Below, piece after piece: positions 1 to 7,295 of a DNA stretch of 64,000 nucleotides. The stretch's first letter is position 1. Each line of letters starts with the position of its first letter. The DNA is taken from positions 1 through 64,000 of the forward strand of contig NZ_JASISS010000001.1 of the NCBI RefSeq assembly GCF_030063195.1, given 5' to 3'. The notes below the pieces were generated by a model, which saw nothing but the letters and a program-made list of their open reading frames with translations, was not told where the DNA came from and ran no database searches. This DNA comes from Cryobacterium sp. PH31-AA6. Its GTDB lineage: Bacteria > Actinomycetota > Actinomycetes > Actinomycetales > Microbacteriaceae. The position numbers and the translations under genes were made by a program.

Positions 1-287
1 TCGTGGGCTGCAACCGGTCCGCACGCAACGCGGAACTCGACCACACCCATGACTGGGCGCTGCTGGGCATGACCGCAGCCGACAACCTCGCCCACCTCTG
101 CACGGCCAGCCACGCCCTGAAAACCCAGACCCGCTGGACCGTCGCCCAACAACCCGGCGGCATCCTCACCTGGACCTCACCCACCGGGCGCGACTTCACC
201 ACCGAACCCGCCACCGTGCTCCCCACCGGACCACCACCGACAGCGCCGCCGCAGCCGGCAGCCAACTACGACGACGCACCGTTCTGA
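1..287 (+). CDS. HNH endonuclease domain protein, C-terminal part (5' truncated by window)
   Basis: The reading frame is open from the first bases and ends at a TGA at 285-287, so only the last ~95 codons are visible. Near its start it has Cys-Asn followed by AELDHTHDW and then a conserved Asn-Leu-x-x-Leu-C-x-x-x-H region, which matches the HNH nuclease module at the end of the DUF222/13E12-type proteins common in Microbacteriaceae and Mycobacteriaceae. The tail is Pro/Thr-rich and probably disordered. The N-terminal DUF222 part lies outside the window, so the family call rests only on the HNH end. These genes are often multicopy and mobile-like; nothing here shows recent movement. Confidence 0.7.
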   Translation, partial: VGCNRSARNAELDHTHDWALLGMTAADNLAHLCTASHALKTQTRWTVAQQPGGILTWTSPTGRDFTTEPATVLPTGPPPTAPPQPAANYDDAPF

Positions 288-301
288 GCGCCGGGCGGTG
301 T

Positions 302-658
302 CTAGGCTGCACCGAGTTCGCGCACCTGTCGGAGCCAGTCTGCCTGCAAGGGAAGATCGAGGTCCGAGTCGCTGTGGAGCTTCACCGAACTCATCGTGCC
401 CGACCCGGCCGCTTCCAGGCGGCCGGAGGGATCCACGATCTCCTGGCCTCGCCAGAGAAGCAGGGTGACATAGGCCGGATAGGCCTTGAACCCGGCCACA
501 GGGGTCTTGGCGGAGAGCCAGACGGGGTGGCCGTGCCACATCTGTCCGTCCGAACGCGGTAGCGCCGCGTCAAGTTGTTCCCGCAAGGTCTTGCCAATGT
601 TGGCCAGGTAGTCGGGGAGGGCATCGAGGTACTCGTCAACGGTCGCGGGGGAGGACAT
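302..658 (-). CDS. DUF1801 family protein
   Basis: 118-residue soluble protein starting at the ATG at 658, which has an AGGAG Shine-Dalgarno about 8 bases upstream; upstream in-frame codons do not look coding. The start (TVDEYLDALPDY) and the central WHGHPVW and AYVTLLLWRGQEI stretches fit the DUF1801 (YdhG-like) fold, small proteins of unknown biochemical role. It lies on the same strand as the biotin transporter genes, about 50 bases downstream of bioN. No catalytic residues can be named. Confident as a gene, moderately confident of the family. Confidence 0.75.
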   Translation of the reverse strand: MSSPATVDEYLDALPDYLANIGKTLREQLDAALPRSDGQMWHGHPVWLSAKTPVAGFKAYPAYVTLLLWRGQEIVDPSGRLEAAGSGTMSSVKLHSDSDLDLPLQADWLRQVRELGAA

Positions 659-710
659 GCTGGGCTCCTGACTTCGGCTGGCGCGGGCTCCCAATCTAGA
701 GCGGATGCGC

Positions 711-1304
711 TCAGTCGTCGAGCCCGCGGGCCACCAAAGCCTCACCGATCGCATCCGCCGCGTACAGCGACCGCACGACAACGGGAACCGCCAGCGCCAG
801 CAGGGAACCCTGGGTTCCTCTGGCCTTCCGGGCCTCACGCACCTCGGTGACGATCTCCGCAACGAGGGGGATGCAGCGCAGGGTGAGCGCGACCAGAAGG
901 CCGACCCGATCCGCGTCGACCCAGCGACGGAACGGGCGCAGCAGCGCCTGGAATGCTTCCAGTACGGCCGTGACCGTGGTCGTGAGGGTGAACAGCGCAG
1001 CCAGGGCGACCGCGACGACCAGGCGCCCCGCCATCATGCCCGCGACCGTCCAGCCGGCGAACAACGCCTGAAACGGCACGGCGATGACCAGGATCCAGAG
1101 GATTGGCCCGATCTGCTGCCAGGCCGGCCGGGGTGGAATGCCGGCAATCACGTAGACAATGACCACCGCGGCGAGGGCGGTGAGGAGTTGCCACGGTTCG
1201 CCGAGCAGCCCCACCACGGTCACTGCGATGGAGAGCAGCAGCAGCTTGAGCAGGGTCGGCGTGCGGTGCACGACCGACTTTCCCGGGTGGTAGAGGCCGA
1301 TCAC
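711..1304 (-). CDS. bioN: ECF transporter transmembrane protein EcfT/BioN
   Basis: 197 residues with about five hydrophobic segments and, in the cytoplasmic loop, two Ala-Arg-Gly coupling motifs (EARKARG near residue 157 and EALVARG near the C-terminus). These are the diagnostic EcfT helices that contact the ATPase. The start codon overlaps the stop of bioM by four bases (ATGA), so the two are translationally coupled. As last gene of bioY-bioM-bioN it is the scaffold subunit of a dedicated biotin ECF importer in the cytoplasmic membrane. Family knowledge: BioN joins the substrate-binding BioY to the BioM ATPase. No oddities seen. Confidence 0.93.
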   Translation of the reverse strand: MIGLYHPGKSVVHRTPTLLKLLLLSIAVTVVGLLGEPWQLLTALAAVVIVYVIAGIPPRPAWQQIGPILWILVIAVPFQALFAGWTVAGMMAGRLVVAVALAALFTLTTTVTAVLEAFQALLRPFRRWVDADRVGLLVALTLRCIPLVAEIVTEVREARKARGTQGSLLALAVPVVVRSLYAADAIGEALVARGLDD

Positions 1305-1981
1305 GCGAGCAGCTCCCGATAGGCATCGATGGCCGTGTCCGGGGTGCCGTCGAAGGCCACCTCACCCTCCTCGATCACCACAACCCGGTCAAAGCCGGCG
1401 AGCAATTCGAGTTGGTGTGTCACGACGATGACCTGTTGGCTCAGCTCCCGCAGGAGTTCGCTGATCCGCCGGGCGTTCCGTGCGTCGAGGAGCGTGGTCG
1501 GTTCATCGGCCACGACGATGGAGGGTTCCGCGACGAGAACGGAGGCGAGCGCCAGCAGCTGCTTCTGGCCACCGGAGAGCCGGTGGGCCGGATGATCGGC
1601 ATGGGCGCGGAGCCCGAATCGGTCGAGGGCATCGTTGGTGCGTTCGGTGACCTGTTCCCGGGTCAGCCCCCGACGGCGCAGCGTGAAGGCCACGTCCTCC
1701 TGCACGGTCGGCATGACGATCTGGTTGTCCGGATTGGTGAAGATGAACCCGACCTTCCGGCGCACCTCCCTGGTGTTCCGGGCCACGTCGAGGCCGTCGA
1801 CGCTGACCGTACCGGCGGTGGGGGTGATCAGCCCGTTGATCATCCGGACCAGGGTGGACTTTCCGGAGCCGTTGGCCCCGACCACCCCGATCCGGTGTTC
1901 GGTGAGGTCGAGCCGGATGTCCCGCAGCACGCTGCGCTCCCCGTAGGAATGGGACACCCCCTCGAACGTGATCCGGGTCAT
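1301..1981 (-). CDS. bioM: ECF transporter ATPase EcfA/BioM
   Basis: 226-residue ABC ATPase with Walker A GANGSGKST near residue 35, Q-loop around NPDNQIV, signature LSGGQKQ near residue 138, Walker B IVVADEPT near 157 and a switch His in VVTHQLE. It starts inside the end of bioY (4-base overlap) and overlaps bioN at its own end, so the three genes form one tightly coupled operon. It supplies ATP hydrolysis for biotin uptake on the cytoplasmic side. Length is typical of single-domain ECF ATPases (about 220-280 residues). Confidence 0.93.
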   Translation of the reverse strand: MTRITFEGVSHSYGERSVLRDIRLDLTEHRIGVVGANGSGKSTLVRMINGLITPTAGTVSVDGLDVARNTREVRRKVGFIFTNPDNQIVMPTVQEDVAFTLRRRGLTREQVTERTNDALDRFGLRAHADHPAHRLSGGQKQLLALASVLVAEPSIVVADEPTTLLDARNARRISELLRELSQQVIVVTHQLELLAGFDRVVVIEEGEVAFDGTPDTAIDAYRELLA

Positions 1982-2586
1982 CGACCAGTGTGCCCTGCCG
2001 CCAAGGCCGGCTTGGGCCGCACGGCGCCGGGGATCAGCCCGGGATACGCCCGGTGCACCTGGCGGGCGACCAGCACGGTCACGACGGCCTTGGCCACGTC
2101 ACCGGGCAGGAACTTGACGCTGTCCGCAAGCGCGGCCCAGAGCGGCAGGCCCAGGTTCAGGGCGGTGACGGGAACGCCGAACAGGTAGATTGCGAAGACG
2201 CCGCCGAGGATTGTTGCACCCAGCGCCGGCCAGAACGGGTATTTCGGGAGCAGCACCGCGGTGAGGTAGCCGATCACCGCGACCCCCGCTAACCATCCGT
2301 AGAGGTAGCCGGCTGACGGTGACGTGGTGAACCAGACGAGGCCACCCCGGCCGCCGGAGAGGAGCGGGAGGCCGGCCGCAGTGAGCAGGAGCAAGAGGAG
2401 TACGGCGAAGAAGCCTTTGCGGGCCCCGAGGATTGCTCCCGCGAGCATCACGCCCAGCGTCTGGAAGGTGATCGGCACGGCGACGGCGCCGATCGTGAGG
2501 GCGCCGGGGAGCCCGAGTGCGGCGATCAGTGCGGCGAAGATGGCGATCTGAGCGAGATCGCGCACGGTGAGGGTTCGGGCTGTCAT
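1978..2586 (-). CDS. bioY: Biotin transporter substrate-binding subunit BioY
   Basis: 202 residues and about six membrane segments, with the BioY pattern LPLLSGGRGGLVWFTTSPSA near residue 85 and AGYLYGWLAG following. It is the biotin-binding S-component of the ECF importer made with BioM and BioN, and is the first gene of the operon. There is no Shine-Dalgarno before the ATG at 2586; instead a TAGATT hexamer sits at -13 to -8 and a TTCTA-N5-TAGAA inverted repeat abuts the start, so the mRNA may be leaderless or nearly so and repressed at the promoter. The regulator (BirA or a TetR-type BioQ) is not in the window. Confidence 0.93.
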   Translation of the reverse strand: MTARTLTVRDLAQIAIFAALIAALGLPGALTIGAVAVPITFQTLGVMLAGAILGARKGFFAVLLLLLLTAAGLPLLSGGRGGLVWFTTSPSAGYLYGWLAGVAVIGYLTAVLLPKYPFWPALGATILGGVFAIYLFGVPVTALNLGLPLWAALADSVKFLPGDVAKAVVTVLVARQVHRAYPGLIPGAVRPKPALAAGHTGR

Positions 2587-2587
2587 G

Positions 2588-2602
2588 TTCTACAATCTAG
2601 AA
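2588..2602 (-). promoter_or_regulatory. bioY promoter/operator: TTCTA-N5-TAGAA dyad
   Basis: Perfect 5-base arms with a 5-base spacer lie immediately upstream of the bioY ATG and overlap the TAGATT hexamer at -13 to -8 on the minus strand. This would let a repressor block initiation directly. It does not resemble the long BirA box or the BioQ consensus as I recall them, so the binding protein is unassigned. Confidence 0.45.
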
Positions 2603-2631
2603 TTCGCGGCACCTCCGCCGCTGGAGAAGAC

Positions 2632-4464
2632 CTACAAAGAATCGGGCGAAACTCTGGTCGGCGCATCGTGCGTGGCCGCCGCCCCCGCGATGCCCGTGGA
2701 ACGGGCGATCGCGTCGGCCGCCCGCACCAGGGCGAGGTGGCTGAGCGCCTGCGGGGTATTGCCGGCCTGCAGACCGGCCTCGACGTCATATTCCTCCGAC
2801 AGAAGCCCCACGTCATTGGCGAAGCCGACCAGCCGGTCCATGAGGGCGACCGCGTCCGCGTCGCGACCGGAACTCGCATACTGCTCGACCAGCCAGAATG
2901 AGCAGGCCAGGAACGGATGCTCGCCGGCGGTCAGACCGTCGACGGCCGCGTCGGTGCGGTAACGCAGCACCAGGCCGCGCTGCAGCAGGTCGGCCTCGAT
3001 CGCGGCGACTGTACCGAGCATCCGCGGGTCGTTGGCGTCGCAGAAGCCGACCTGGGGCAGAACGAGAAGGGAGGCGTCCACCTCGTCACCGCCGAAATAC
3101 TGGGTGTAGCAGTTTCGGGCCCGGTTGAAGCCGCGGTCCTCGATTTCGCGGCGCACCACGTCTCGGAGTCGTTTCCAGCGTTCCATCGGGCCGTGCAGCC
3201 CGAACTCGGTCGCGCCGCGCACCAGCCGGTCGAACGCGGCCCAGACCATGACCCGGGAATGGGTGAATTCGCGGGCCGGCCCGCGCACCTCCCAGATTCC
3301 CTGGTCGGGCCGCGACCAGTTCTCCTCGAGGAAGCCGGCCAGGGCCAGCTGGAGCGGCCAGGAGAACTCGTTCTCGGTGACGCCGGCTTCGCGGGCGTCG
3401 TGCAGGGCGACCATTACCTCGCCGATCACGTCGGACTGGAACTGGTCGACGGCGCCGTTTCCCACCCGAACCGGTCCGGAACCCTGGTAACCGGGCAGGC
3501 TGCTGAGCTCTCTTTCGGGGAGATACCGTTCCCCGGCAAGCCCGTACAGGATCTGCACGTCGTTCGGGTCGCCCGCCACGGCCCGCAGCAGCCAGGCCCG
3601 CCAGTGCTTGGCCTCAGATTCGTACCCGTGCGCAAGCAGCACCGTCAGGGTCAGGGCAGCGTCCCGGAGCCACACGTAGCGGTAATCCCAGTTGCGATGA
3701 CCGCCGCGCTGCTCCGGCAGGGAGGTCGTGGCCGCGGCGACGATGCCCCCGGTGGTTTCGTGGGTCAACGCGCGAAGCACGAGCATGGACCGTACGACCT
3801 CCTCGTGGTACGGCCCTTCGTGCGTGCAGTTCCTCGCCCAGTCGCGCCACCACGTGCACGTGATCTCACGGGTTACGGAGAAGTTCAGGGCGACGGGTGG
3901 CTCCCGGTGCGACGGATACCAACTCAACTGAAGATCGACGTCCTGGCCTGCCGCCACCGAAAACGTGGCCACGTGCCGATGGTCGGCGGCGTGCAACTCC
4001 GGTCCACGCACGATGATCGCGTCGGGGCCGGCCGCCGCGACCAGCCCGTGGTCGTCGGCGGTCTGCACCTGGCGCACCCACGGCATGGTCGTCGCGTAAC
4101 CGAAACGGATGCGCAGATCCTCGGTCATCTCGACCGATCCACTGACCCCGTGCACCCGGCGCAGCACGTCCGCCCGATCCTCGGAGTGTGGCATGAAATC
4201 GACCACCTCGACCGAACCGGTGGCGGTCGTCCAGACCGTGCTGAGGATGAAGGTGTCCGCCTCGTACGAGCGGGTGCAGGTGGCCGTGGGATCGGCCGGG
4301 GCCAGGAGCCAGCGCCCGTGTTCCTCGTCTCCGAGCAGCGCCCCGAACATCGACGCCGAGTCGTACCGGGGGAGACAGAGCCAATCGATGCTCCCGTCCC
4401 GGCCGACGAGAGCTGCTGACTGAGAGTCACTGAGCAGGGCGTAATCCTCGATATTGAGTGCCAT
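2632..4464 (-). CDS. GH15 family glycoside hydrolase (glucoamylase/trehalase type)
   Basis: 610 residues from the ATG at 4464. An N-terminal beta-sandwich region begins MALNIEDYALLSDSQSAALV and has the SIDWLCLPRYDS motif. The (alpha/alpha)6 catalytic domain has NWDYRYVWLRDAA near residue 255, the catalytic acid region GIWEVRG followed by FTHSRVMVWAAFDR, and the second catalytic Glu in LLSEEYD with GNTPQALSHLAL. Actinobacterial members of this length include trehalases, so trehalose or a short alpha-glucan are the likely substrates; specificity cannot be read from sequence. No signal peptide, so it acts in the cytoplasm. It is divergent from the G6PD-like gene with 29 bases between start codons. 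A CAGGAT hexamer at -12 to -7 hints at leaderless initiation. Confidence 0.88.
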   Translation of the reverse strand: MALNIEDYALLSDSQSAALVGRDGSIDWLCLPRYDSASMFGALLGDEEHGRWLLAPADPTATCTRSYEADTFILSTVWTTATGSVEVVDFMPHSEDRADVLRRVHGVSGSVEMTEDLRIRFGYATTMPWVRQVQTADDHGLVAAAGPDAIIVRGPELHAADHRHVATFSVAAGQDVDLQLSWYPSHREPPVALNFSVTREITCTWWRDWARNCTHEGPYHEEVVRSMLVLRALTHETTGGIVAAATTSLPEQRGGHRNWDYRYVWLRDAALTLTVLLAHGYESEAKHWRAWLLRAVAGDPNDVQILYGLAGERYLPERELSSLPGYQGSGPVRVGNGAVDQFQSDVIGEVMVALHDAREAGVTENEFSWPLQLALAGFLEENWSRPDQGIWEVRGPAREFTHSRVMVWAAFDRLVRGATEFGLHGPMERWKRLRDVVRREIEDRGFNRARNCYTQYFGGDEVDASLLVLPQVGFCDANDPRMLGTVAAIEADLLQRGLVLRYRTDAAVDGLTAGEHPFLACSFWLVEQYASSGRDADAVALMDRLVGFANDVGLLSEEYDVEAGLQAGNTPQALSHLALVRAADAIARSTGIAGAAATHDAPTRVSPDSL

Positions 4465-4481
4465 GAAGTCATCCTGCCAGC

Positions 4482-4487
4482 TACGTT
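4482..4487 (+). promoter_or_regulatory. -10 hexamer TACGTT, leaderless G6PD-like mRNA
   Basis: TACGTT occupies exactly -12 to -7 from the ATG at 4494, with no Shine-Dalgarno in between. Position and TANNNT form fit an actinobacterial -10 whose transcription start is the A of the ATG. Confidence 0.5.
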
Positions 4488-4493
4488 GGGCTG

Positions 4494-5870
4494 ATGAAGA
4501 AGCCAATCTCCACGCTCCTGATCCTCGGAGCCGGCGGCGACCTCGCCTCCCGGCTGCTCCTGCCAGCCCTCGGCCAGCTCCTCACCCGACACCCCGATCG
4601 GCGGGTTCGCCTGATCGGCGCCGGTCGCGAGGAGTTCACCGCGGCCGAGTGGCTGGCCAGGCTCAAGAAGTCATTCGCGCTTTCCGAGGCAACCGGTGCT
4701 GCGGTCGACGACATCCTGGCCACCACGGAGTACCACACCAGCGACCTGGCCGACCCGGACGAGCTGGAACGTCTGATCGCCCTGTGCCCCGGCGTGCCCG
4801 CGATCTATTTCGCCCTGCCGCCCGCCGTCGCCGCCGGCGTCTGCGACGCACTCGCCGACGTCGCCCTTCCCGATGGAACCCAACTCGCCCTGGAGAAACC
4901 GTTCGGCGTCGACGAGCAGAGCGCCATCGCCCTGAACGCGCGTCTGGCCCGGCTCGTTCCGGAGAATCAGATCCACCGGGTCGACCACTTCCTGGGGCGT
5001 TCCACGGTGCTCAACCTCGTGGGGCTGCGATTCGCCAACCGCATCTTCGAACCGCTCTGGAGCAACATCCACATCGAGCGGGTCGACGTCGTCTACGACG
5101 AGCAGCTCGGGTTGGAGGGCCGCGCCGGCTACTACGACAAGGCCGGGGCCATGGTCGACATGATCCAGAGCCATCTCCTGCAGGTTCTCGCCGTGCTGGC
5201 CATGGAGCCCCCGGCGTCGCTGGGAGCCGCCGACCTCCGCGATGCGAAGGGCATCGTGCTCAGGGCCACCCGGTTGCGCGGCGGCAGCCCAACCCGGTCG
5301 ACCCGGCGAGGCCGCTATACCGCGGGTTCGGTCGACGGCAAGCAGGTGCCGGCCTACCTCGACGAAGACGGGGTCCGGGCGGTCAACCACACCGAGACCC
5401 TTGCCGAGGTGACCTTCGAAATCAACAACTGGCGTTGGGCGGGAGTGCCATTCACCCTCCGCTCGGGGAAGGCACTGAGTTCCAGACGACGAGAGATCGC
5501 CATCACCTTCAAGGCCGTACCGCACCTGCCGACCGGGCTGACCGGGCTGCCGGGGCCGACCGTCCTGCGAATCTTCCTCGGCCCGGATGAGATGGCCATC
5601 GACCTCAACCTGAACGGGCCGGGAGACCCGCGCACTCTCGATCAGGTGCGACTCGGGGCCTCATTCGGACCGGGCCAGTTGCTGGCCTACGGTGAGGTGC
5701 TCGAAGGTGTGCTCGATTCAGACCCTGCGCTGTCGGTTCGCGCGGACGCGGCGGTGGAATGCTGGAGGATCGTCGCACCGGTGCTTGAGGCCTGGCGTGC
5801 GGGCAAGGTGCCACTGGAGCCCTACCCGGCCGGGTCGGATGGGCCGGCCGAATGGAAAAAGCTCGGCTGA
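4494..5870 (+). CDS. zwf: Glucose-6-phosphate dehydrogenase-like protein
   Basis: 458 residues. The N-terminal NAD(P) fold has LILGAGGDLASRLLLPAL (residues ~8-25), a variant of the usual GASGDLA motif. EKPFG is present near residue 138, and the active-site segment reads IHRVDHFLGRSTVLNL near 161, with the catalytic His, against the usual RIDHYLGK. The C-terminal domain is recognisable (GYYDKAGAMVDMIQSH). It is shorter than the usual 480-510 residues, and it stands alone rather than with tal/tkt/opcA, so it is probably the second, stand-alone G6PD paralogue of actinobacteria; cofactor preference is unknown. It is divergent from the GH15 gene, which suggests both serve alpha-glucan or trehalose-derived glucose. 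Confidence 0.85.
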   Translation: MKKPISTLLILGAGGDLASRLLLPALGQLLTRHPDRRVRLIGAGREEFTAAEWLARLKKSFALSEATGAAVDDILATTEYHTSDLADPDELERLIALCPGVPAIYFALPPAVAAGVCDALADVALPDGTQLALEKPFGVDEQSAIALNARLARLVPENQIHRVDHFLGRSTVLNLVGLRFANRIFEPLWSNIHIERVDVVYDEQLGLEGRAGYYDKAGAMVDMIQSHLLQVLAVLAMEPPASLGAADLRDAKGIVLRATRLRGGSPTRSTRRGRYTAGSVDGKQVPAYLDEDGVRAVNHTETLAEVTFEINNWRWAGVPFTLRSGKALSSRRREIAITFKAVPHLPTGLTGLPGPTVLRIFLGPDEMAIDLNLNGPGDPRTLDQVRLGASFGPGQLLAYGEVLEGVLDSDPALSVRADAAVECWRIVAPVLEAWRAGKVPLEPYPAGSDGPAEWKKLG

Positions 5871-5888
5871 GTCGGTGCGCTGAGCGGG

Positions 5889-6278
5889 TCAGGCGACGAG
5901 GCGAGCGCGCTCCGCGGCCGAGAAACTGGGGAGGTGCACGGGGGCATTCGATGCCGCCCGTTCGGGTTCGGCCCACACCGAGATGGGAGCGGGAGTCCAC
6001 GGCAGCGCGGTGGGCTCTGCGACGACCTCTCCGCGCAGCAGTGCGGTTTCCGAGCGCAGCACTTCGGTCAGCGAGGCGGCGATCTGGTGGGCCTTGAGGC
6101 CGTGGAAGATCACGTCGGTGTCGTTCTCGCTGCGGGGCACGAGAGTCCATTTGCCCTGCGCGCCCACCAGTTCAGACAACTGGCCGTGCAGGAGAGCGAA
6201 AACCTGCTCATCGCTGAGCTCAGGCACGGGCGTAGGTGCGGCAATGACCGGTGCGACGCGACGTCGGCGACCAAACAT
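5889..6278 (-). CDS. Conserved-looking hypothetical protein
   Basis: 129 residues, soluble, no recognised domain. The N-terminus is basic (FGRRRRV), then Pro-rich, followed by an acidic/amphipathic region (ELSDEQVFALLHGQLSELVG) and a central WTLVPRSENDTDVIFHGLKAHQIA. The ATG at 6278 has a purine-rich GAGAGGGG upstream. It converges on the G6PD-like gene with an 18-base gap. Codon use matches the neighbours, so I regard it as a real gene. I do not recognise the family and assign no function. Confidence 0.6.
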   Translation of the reverse strand: MFGRRRRVAPVIAAPTPVPELSDEQVFALLHGQLSELVGAQGKWTLVPRSENDTDVIFHGLKAHQIAASLTEVLRSETALLRGEVVAEPTALPWTPAPISVWAEPERAASNAPVHLPSFSAAERARLVA

Positions 6279-6371
6279 CGGGAGCCCCTCTCAATTGGCA
6301 TGCTGGTGTTGATACCAGTCTGCCGGTCGGGTGGGCGCCGTTCCGGCTGACACGCCGGGTGAATGCGTAAG

Positions 6372-6560
6372 TCAGCTCTCGATTTGCCGTTCGTCGGCGT
6401 CTTTTACGACCGTTCCGATGGCAACCGCCGCGCTGAGAGCCCAGCCGAGCCACATCAGGACCAGTCGCCAGTCGCGCGGCCCCTGCCTGGTGGCCTGCAG
6501 AATATTCCAGCCACCGGCAACGACGCCGATGATGGCGGTACTGAAGATGAATTTTCGCAT
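6372..6560 (-). CDS. Small two-helix membrane protein, unknown
   Basis: 62 residues: a short basic start (MRKF), one hydrophobic segment (IFSTAIIGVVAGGWNIL), a polar turn with Arg/Gln, a second hydrophobic segment (LVLMWLGWALSAAVAIGTVV) and an acidic tail. The start is supported by GGAGGAGG about 7 bases before the ATG, among the strongest ribosome sites in the window. It lies 94 bases upstream of the preceding hypothetical on the same strand and could share a transcript. Function unknown. Confidence 0.65.
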   Translation of the reverse strand: MRKFIFSTAIIGVVAGGWNILQATRQGPRDWRLVLMWLGWALSAAVAIGTVVKDADERQIES

Positions 6561-6629
6561 TGAAGGCCTCCTCCGTCCTACGCTACCCGGCCTGGCGGTG
6601 TCGCGGTTCCTGCGTGTTGTCTCGGAGTC

Positions 6630-6670
6630 TGACCGATCGTGCAGATCCTGACCGATCGGTCAACTAGCGT
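6630..6670 (+). promoter_or_regulatory. tetR autoregulatory operator and leaderless promoter
   Basis: A perfect 14-base palindrome TGACCGATCGGTCA lies at 6649-6662, and its first ten bases TGACCGATCG are repeated at 6630-6639, a spacing of 19. A TAGCGT hexamer at 6665-6670 is exactly -12 to -7 from the GTG start at 6677. The palindrome covers the -28 to -15 region, so bound repressor would exclude RNA polymerase. Confidence 0.7.
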
Positions 6671-6676
6671 GGGCGA

Positions 6677-7291
6677 GTGCCTATCGATTCCGTATCGCCC
6701 CATCCTGCAGCTCGACCGAACGCCGGCCAGGAACTGCGGGCCACCGCCCTGGCCCAGTTCGCGTCGATCGGGTTCGCCGGCACCTCCCTGCAACAGATCG
6801 CCGACGCGGCCGGATATTCCAAGTCGAGCGTGCTCTACCATTTCGCGTCGAAGGAGGCCCTCCTCGGGGAGGTCCTCACTCCGGCGATCGACCGGCTCGA
6901 ACTCATCCTCGACCGGTTCGTCGCTTCTCCCGGCGAGAGCGAGTCCAGACGGCGGTTCGTCGACGACTTCATCGACTTTCTGCTTGAGTTTCGGCTCGAG
7001 CTGCACACCTTCATCAACCAGGCGCAGTCGCTCAGGGGAATCCCGGTGATCGACCGGGCGGGAGCCCTGATCGTGCGCCTCTCCGACACCCTCTGTCATG
7101 AGCAAGCCAGCACGGAGGACCGCATCCGTTTCGGCATCGCGCTCGGTGGCGCCGCGTACACCCTCGTCGCGGGGATGACGTTTCTCAGCAAGGACATCGC
7201 CCCCGCCGACGAGATCCGCGAGGCCCTCTCCGTGGTGATCACCGAACTGCTCGCCCCCGTGGCCGTCCACACGATTCAGTCTCGGGAGTAG
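6677..7291 (+). CDS. TetR/AcrR family regulator of the MMPL operon
   Basis: 204 residues. The N-terminal helix-turn-helix covers residues ~20-65 (ALAQFASIGFAGTSLQQIAD, then SKSSVLYHFASKEALLGEV), followed by a TetR ligand domain. The GTG start is chosen because a TANNNT hexamer sits at -12 to -7 and no Shine-Dalgarno exists, fitting leaderless translation. It ends 4 bases before the MMPL transporter ATG, so it is first gene of a three-gene operon and probably represses itself and the transporter through the TGACCGATCGGTCA palindrome just upstream. The ligand is unknown, plausibly a hydrophobic compound exported by the operon. Confidence 0.88.
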   Translation: MPIDSVSPHPAARPNAGQELRATALAQFASIGFAGTSLQQIADAAGYSKSSVLYHFASKEALLGEVLTPAIDRLELILDRFVASPGESESRRRFVDDFIDFLLEFRLELHTFINQAQSLRGIPVIDRAGALIVRLSDTLCHEQASTEDRIRFGIALGGAAYTLVAGMTFLSKDIAPADEIREALSVVITELLAPVAVHTIQSRE

Positions 7292-7295
7292 CCCC

